Below are positions 61,526 through 64,000 of a DNA stretch of 64,000 bases, in pieces. The notes under the pieces were generated by a model. That model was not told where the DNA came from. It was given only the letters and a program-made list of their open reading frames with translations, and searched no databases. The first letter of the stretch is position 1. Every line of letters begins with the position of its first letter. Made by a program: the position numbers and the translations under genes. Source of the stretch: Deltaproteobacteria bacterium (GTDB lineage Bacteria > Myxococcota_A > Polyangia > GCA-2747355); the NCBI GenBank assembly GCA_020633415.1, contig JACKDQ010000005.1, forward strand, positions 124,001 to 188,000, read 5' to 3'.

Positions 61526-63211
61526 ATGGACCAGGCAACAATCGATCGCGCCGTAGCGCGCGTCGCCGACAACAAAACGAAGTGGGCTCGATTGCCGCTC
61601 CGTCGCAAGATCGGCTACCTCGAGCGCTGTCTCGAAGGCACGGTCAACGTTGCCAATCGTCAGGTGGCCGCGGCGCTGGCCGCCAAGGGCATCGATCCGA
61701 CCAGTCCAACCGCTGGCGAAGAATGGCTTGGCGGTCCCTTGGTGACGGTGCGCAATATCCGGTTATTGATCGAGACGCTGCGTGCGGTGGAAGAGCACGG
61801 CCACCCGCCGCTCGAGCGTCAAGCCATCTCGCAGCGGCCCGATGGACAGGTTGTCGTCGAGGTTTTCCCGCAAAACGGCTTCGACAAGCTGCTCTATCGC
61901 GGTTTCTCCGCGCATGTTTGGCAAGCTCCGCACATCAAGCCCAGCGATCTGCCGACGAAGATGGCCGGTTTTTATGCTCAATCGGATCCGCAAGGCGCGG
62001 TGGCGCTGGTGCTCGGCGCCGGTAACGTGGCGAGCATCGGTCCGCTCGACGTGATCTACAAGCTGTTTGCCGAGGGCCAGGTTTGCGTCCTTAAGCTTAA
62101 CCCGGTCAACGAGTACCTCGGTCCCCACGTGGAAAAGGCGTTCTCGGCCTTGGTCGAAGACGGGTTCTTGTCGTTCGCCTACGGCGGTCCCGAGGTCGGC
62201 GCTTACCTTTGCCAGCACCCGGGCATCGATGAGATCCATATCACCGGAAGCGACCGGACCCACGACGCGATCGTTTTTGGCAGCGGTCCAGAGCAGGCCC
62301 AGCGCAAGCGCGAAAAGCGACCGATCAACACGCGGCGGATCACCAGCGAGCTGGGCAACGTCAGCCCGGTGATCATCGCGCCCGGCGAGTGGAGTCTGGC
62401 TGAACTGCGTTTTCAGGCGGAAAACGTCGCCACCCAGATGACCAACAATGCCGGCTTCAATTGCAACGCCGCAAAGGTGCTGGTCACCTCAAAGATGTGG
62501 GCTCAGCGCGAGCAGTTCCTCGAGGCGCTGCGCGACGTGCTAGCGCGCTTGCCGCGCCGCCAGGCCTACTATCCCGGCGCGCTTGAGCGCTTCGATAACT
62601 TTGTTGGCGTCCACAGCGGCCAGGCCGAACTGTTTGGCGAGCGCAGTGGCCGAGAGCTCCCTTGGGCGCTGATCGCGGGACTCGATCCGGCGAAGCGCGA
62701 CGACGTGTGCTTTACTCAAGAGTCGTTTTGCGGTGTGACCGCCGAAGCGGCGCTCGACGCGGGAGACCCGGCGCAGTTTCTTGCCGATGCGGTGGCCTTC
62801 TGCAACGAGACGCTGTGGGGGACGCTCAACGCTTCACTGATCGTCGATCCGCGCACTGAAAAAGAGTATGAGGTCGCGGTCGAACAGGCAGTTGCTGACC
62901 TGCGTTATGGTTCCGTAGCGGTCAATCACTGGCCGGCGCTGTCCTATGGTCTCGGTGTAACCACCTGGGGCGCCTTTCCTGGCCACAGCCTCGAGGACAT
63001 CCAGAGTGGTGTTGGCGTGGTGCACAACTGCTTGTTGTTTGACGAACCGCAAAAGAGCGTTGTTCGTGGGCCGTTCCGCATCGCGCCCAGACCCCCATGG
63101 TTTGTGACCCATCGCCGGACGCATAAGCTAGCGCCGGTGTTGATGCGTTTTGAAGCGCGCCCGGGGTTGCGCTGGTTGCCGACGATATTGGCCAACGCCC
63201 TACGTGGTTGA
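61526..63211 (+). CDS. Aldehyde dehydrogenase family protein, divergent clade
   Basis: NAD(P)-dependent aldehyde dehydrogenase superfamily, 561 residues (longer than the usual 480-500). Visible parts: a helical lead (IDRAVARVADNKTKWARLPL), VALVLGAGNVASIGPLDVIY for cofactor binding, IHITGSDRTHDAIVF, RITSELGNVSPVIIAPG with the Glu, NNAGFNCNAAKVLVTS with the probable catalytic Cys, and QESFCGVTAEAA. The spacing and wording differ from mainstream ALDHs, so the substrate is uncertain. The proline dehydrogenase gene immediately downstream raises the possibility of a role in proline catabolism. It follows the PCD gene by 15 nt. Confidence 0.82.
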   Translation: MDQATIDRAVARVADNKTKWARLPLRRKIGYLERCLEGTVNVANRQVAAALAAKGIDPTSPTAGEEWLGGPLVTVRNIRLLIETLRAVEEHGHPPLERQAISQRPDGQVVVEVFPQNGFDKLLYRGFSAHVWQAPHIKPSDLPTKMAGFYAQSDPQGAVALVLGAGNVASIGPLDVIYKLFAEGQVCVLKLNPVNEYLGPHVEKAFSALVEDGFLSFAYGGPEVGAYLCQHPGIDEIHITGSDRTHDAIVFGSGPEQAQRKREKRPINTRRITSELGNVSPVIIAPGEWSLAELRFQAENVATQMTNNAGFNCNAAKVLVTSKMWAQREQFLEALRDVLARLPRRQAYYPGALERFDNFVGVHSGQAELFGERSGRELPWALIAGLDPAKRDDVCFTQESFCGVTAEAALDAGDPAQFLADAVAFCNETLWGTLNASLIVDPRTEKEYEVAVEQAVADLRYGSVAVNHWPALSYGLGVTTWGAFPGHSLEDIQSGVGVVHNCLLFDEPQKSVVRGPFRIAPRPPWFVTHRRTHKLAPVLMRFEARPGLRWLPTILANALRG

Positions 63212-63215
63212 GGGC

Positions 63216-63221
63216 AAGGAG
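63216..63221 (+). promoter_or_regulatory. Shine-Dalgarno site of the proline dehydrogenase gene
   Basis: AAGGAG with 8-nt spacing to TTG 63230. It favours TTG 63230 over the in-frame GTG at 63221, which overlaps the site itself. Confidence 0.6.
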
Positions 63222-63229
63222 TGGGTGTC

Positions 63230-64000
63230 TTGCAAGCCTTATTGGTAAAGACGCTGCCGCGAGTTCCCCGACGGATCGTCGCTCGCGTCGCCTCACGCTA
63301 TGTCGCGGGGGCGGAAGTGATCGCGGCGCTGACAACGGCACAGCGGCTGAGCGACGAAGGGGCGACGACTACGCTGGCGCTGCTCGGCGAGGAGGTCGCC
63401 GATCGGGCGGCGGCCAGCGAAGCGACCGCGGCCTATCTCCAGTTGTTGACCGAGCTCAAACAGCGTGCGCTGCCCTGCAACGTATCGGTCAAGCTGACCC
63501 ATATCGGCCTCGATATCGACCGCGACTTCTGCATTGAGAACCTCACGCGCCTCGGTGCGCACGCTCAATCGCTGGGCGGATTCGTTCGCCTGGACATGGA
63601 AGACCACACGCGGACTGACGTGACCCTCGACGCCTACCGTACGGTGCAGCAGCGACACCCGGTGTTCGGTGTCGTGCTGCAGGCGATGCTCCGTCGGACG
63701 CTCGATGACATCGCGGCGCTACCTGAGGGGACCAACGTTCGCTTGTGCAAAGGGATCTACCGCGAGCCCGAGGAAATCGCTTTTGTTCGCCACAGCGAAG
63801 TGCGGCAGAAGTTCGTCGAGGCTCTCGAAGCTTTGTTCGATCGGCAGTGTTTCGTCGGCATCGCCAGCCACGACCGCTGGGTCGTTGAACGTGCGCGTGC
63901 GCTGATTACGGCGCGCAAGCTGACCGCGCGCGACTACGAATTTCAAATGCTGCTCGGGGTATTGCCGAAAATGCGGCAACGGTTGCTCGAAGAGGGCCAC
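63230..64000 (+). CDS. Proline dehydrogenase (3' truncated by window end)
   Basis: FAD enzyme that oxidises proline to pyrroline-5-carboxylate. 257 codons are present and open to the window edge. The barrel signatures appear in order: NVSVKLTHIGLDIDRD, FVRLDMEDHTRTDVTLDAY, GVVLQAMLRRTLDDI, NVRLCKGIYREP and YEFQMLLGVLPKMRQ. A TTG start is proposed because AAGGAG is well spaced; GTG 63221 is possible. It begins 18 nt after the aldehyde dehydrogenase stop, so both are probably one transcript. This is the single-domain (non-PutA) form. Confidence 0.9.
   Translation, partial: MQALLVKTLPRVPRRIVARVASRYVAGAEVIAALTTAQRLSDEGATTTLALLGEEVADRAAASEATAAYLQLLTELKQRALPCNVSVKLTHIGLDIDRDFCIENLTRLGAHAQSLGGFVRLDMEDHTRTDVTLDAYRTVQQRHPVFGVVLQAMLRRTLDDIAALPEGTNVRLCKGIYREPEEIAFVRHSEVRQKFVEALEALFDRQCFVGIASHDRWVVERARALITARKLTARDYEFQMLLGVLPKMRQRLLEEGH

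Overview
The window is about 64 kb of GC-rich (by eye roughly 60-65% G+C), densely packed bacterial chromosome. The gene content points to a Gram-negative deltaproteobacterium-like organism, most likely a member of Myxococcota. Evidence for this is a sigma factor resembling the Myxococcales-specific Sig-70_gmx1 group, PilZ domains fused to an Hsp70-type ATPase, a Ser/Thr kinase with an anti-sigma-type zinc finger, two giant TPR proteins (about 2,517 and 1,742 residues), a pilC-pilS pair, a DUF4911-like protein, KDO synthesis and many lipoproteins. No rRNA, tRNA, insertion sequence, prophage or CRISPR array was seen. The lineage call is an inference from domain content only.

Layout. 1-8.4 kb: the 3' end of a formylglycine-generating-enzyme-like gene translationally coupled to kdsA, then a TatA-like gene, lon, a 5'-nucleotidase lipoprotein, a membrane-anchored TPR protein and a PIN-PhoH protein. 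8.5-16.1 kb: one giant TPR gene. 16.4-19.4 kb: a DUF6918-like gene, an Fpg/Nei-type glycosylase and a PpiD/SurA-type chaperone. 19.8-25.3 kb: the complete cell-shape operon mreB-mreC-mreD-mrdA-rodA. 25.3-28.8 kb: thioredoxin and the tetrapyrrole genes hemX-hemA-hemC. 28.8-31.4 kb: a DUF4911-like gene, a CpoB/YbgF-like TPR lipoprotein and a LysM protein.

31.5-36.4 kb is the most unusual part. A Sig-70_gmx1-like sigma gene is followed on the same strand by a PilZ-Hsp70-PilZ protein. Both are divergent from a receptor-like Ser/Thr kinase whose N-terminus carries an HxxxCxxC anti-sigma zinc finger. This looks like a self-contained signalling island. 36.5-43.6 kb holds DprA, a polysaccharide flippase coupled to a GNAT/FemAB-type acyltransferase, a Tam41-like (mitochondrial-type) putative CDP-diacylglycerol synthase, a sensor protein with no output domain, a SlyD-like FKBP, a c-type cytochrome lipoprotein and a small orphan gene.

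43.9-49.0 kb is an envelope cluster (DUF4398-like lipoprotein, OmpA lipoprotein with thrombospondin type 3 repeats, TPR/beta-barrel protein) followed by glgB. 49.2-56.9 kb: an HExxH lipoprotein, a secreted orphan and the second giant TPR gene. 57-64 kb: pilS and pilC, gshB, a pterin-4a-carbinolamine dehydratase, and an aldehyde dehydrogenase followed by a proline dehydrogenase cut by the window end. Strong inverted repeats sit in several convergent gaps (7.05, 49.1, 56.97 kb) and probably act as two-way terminators.
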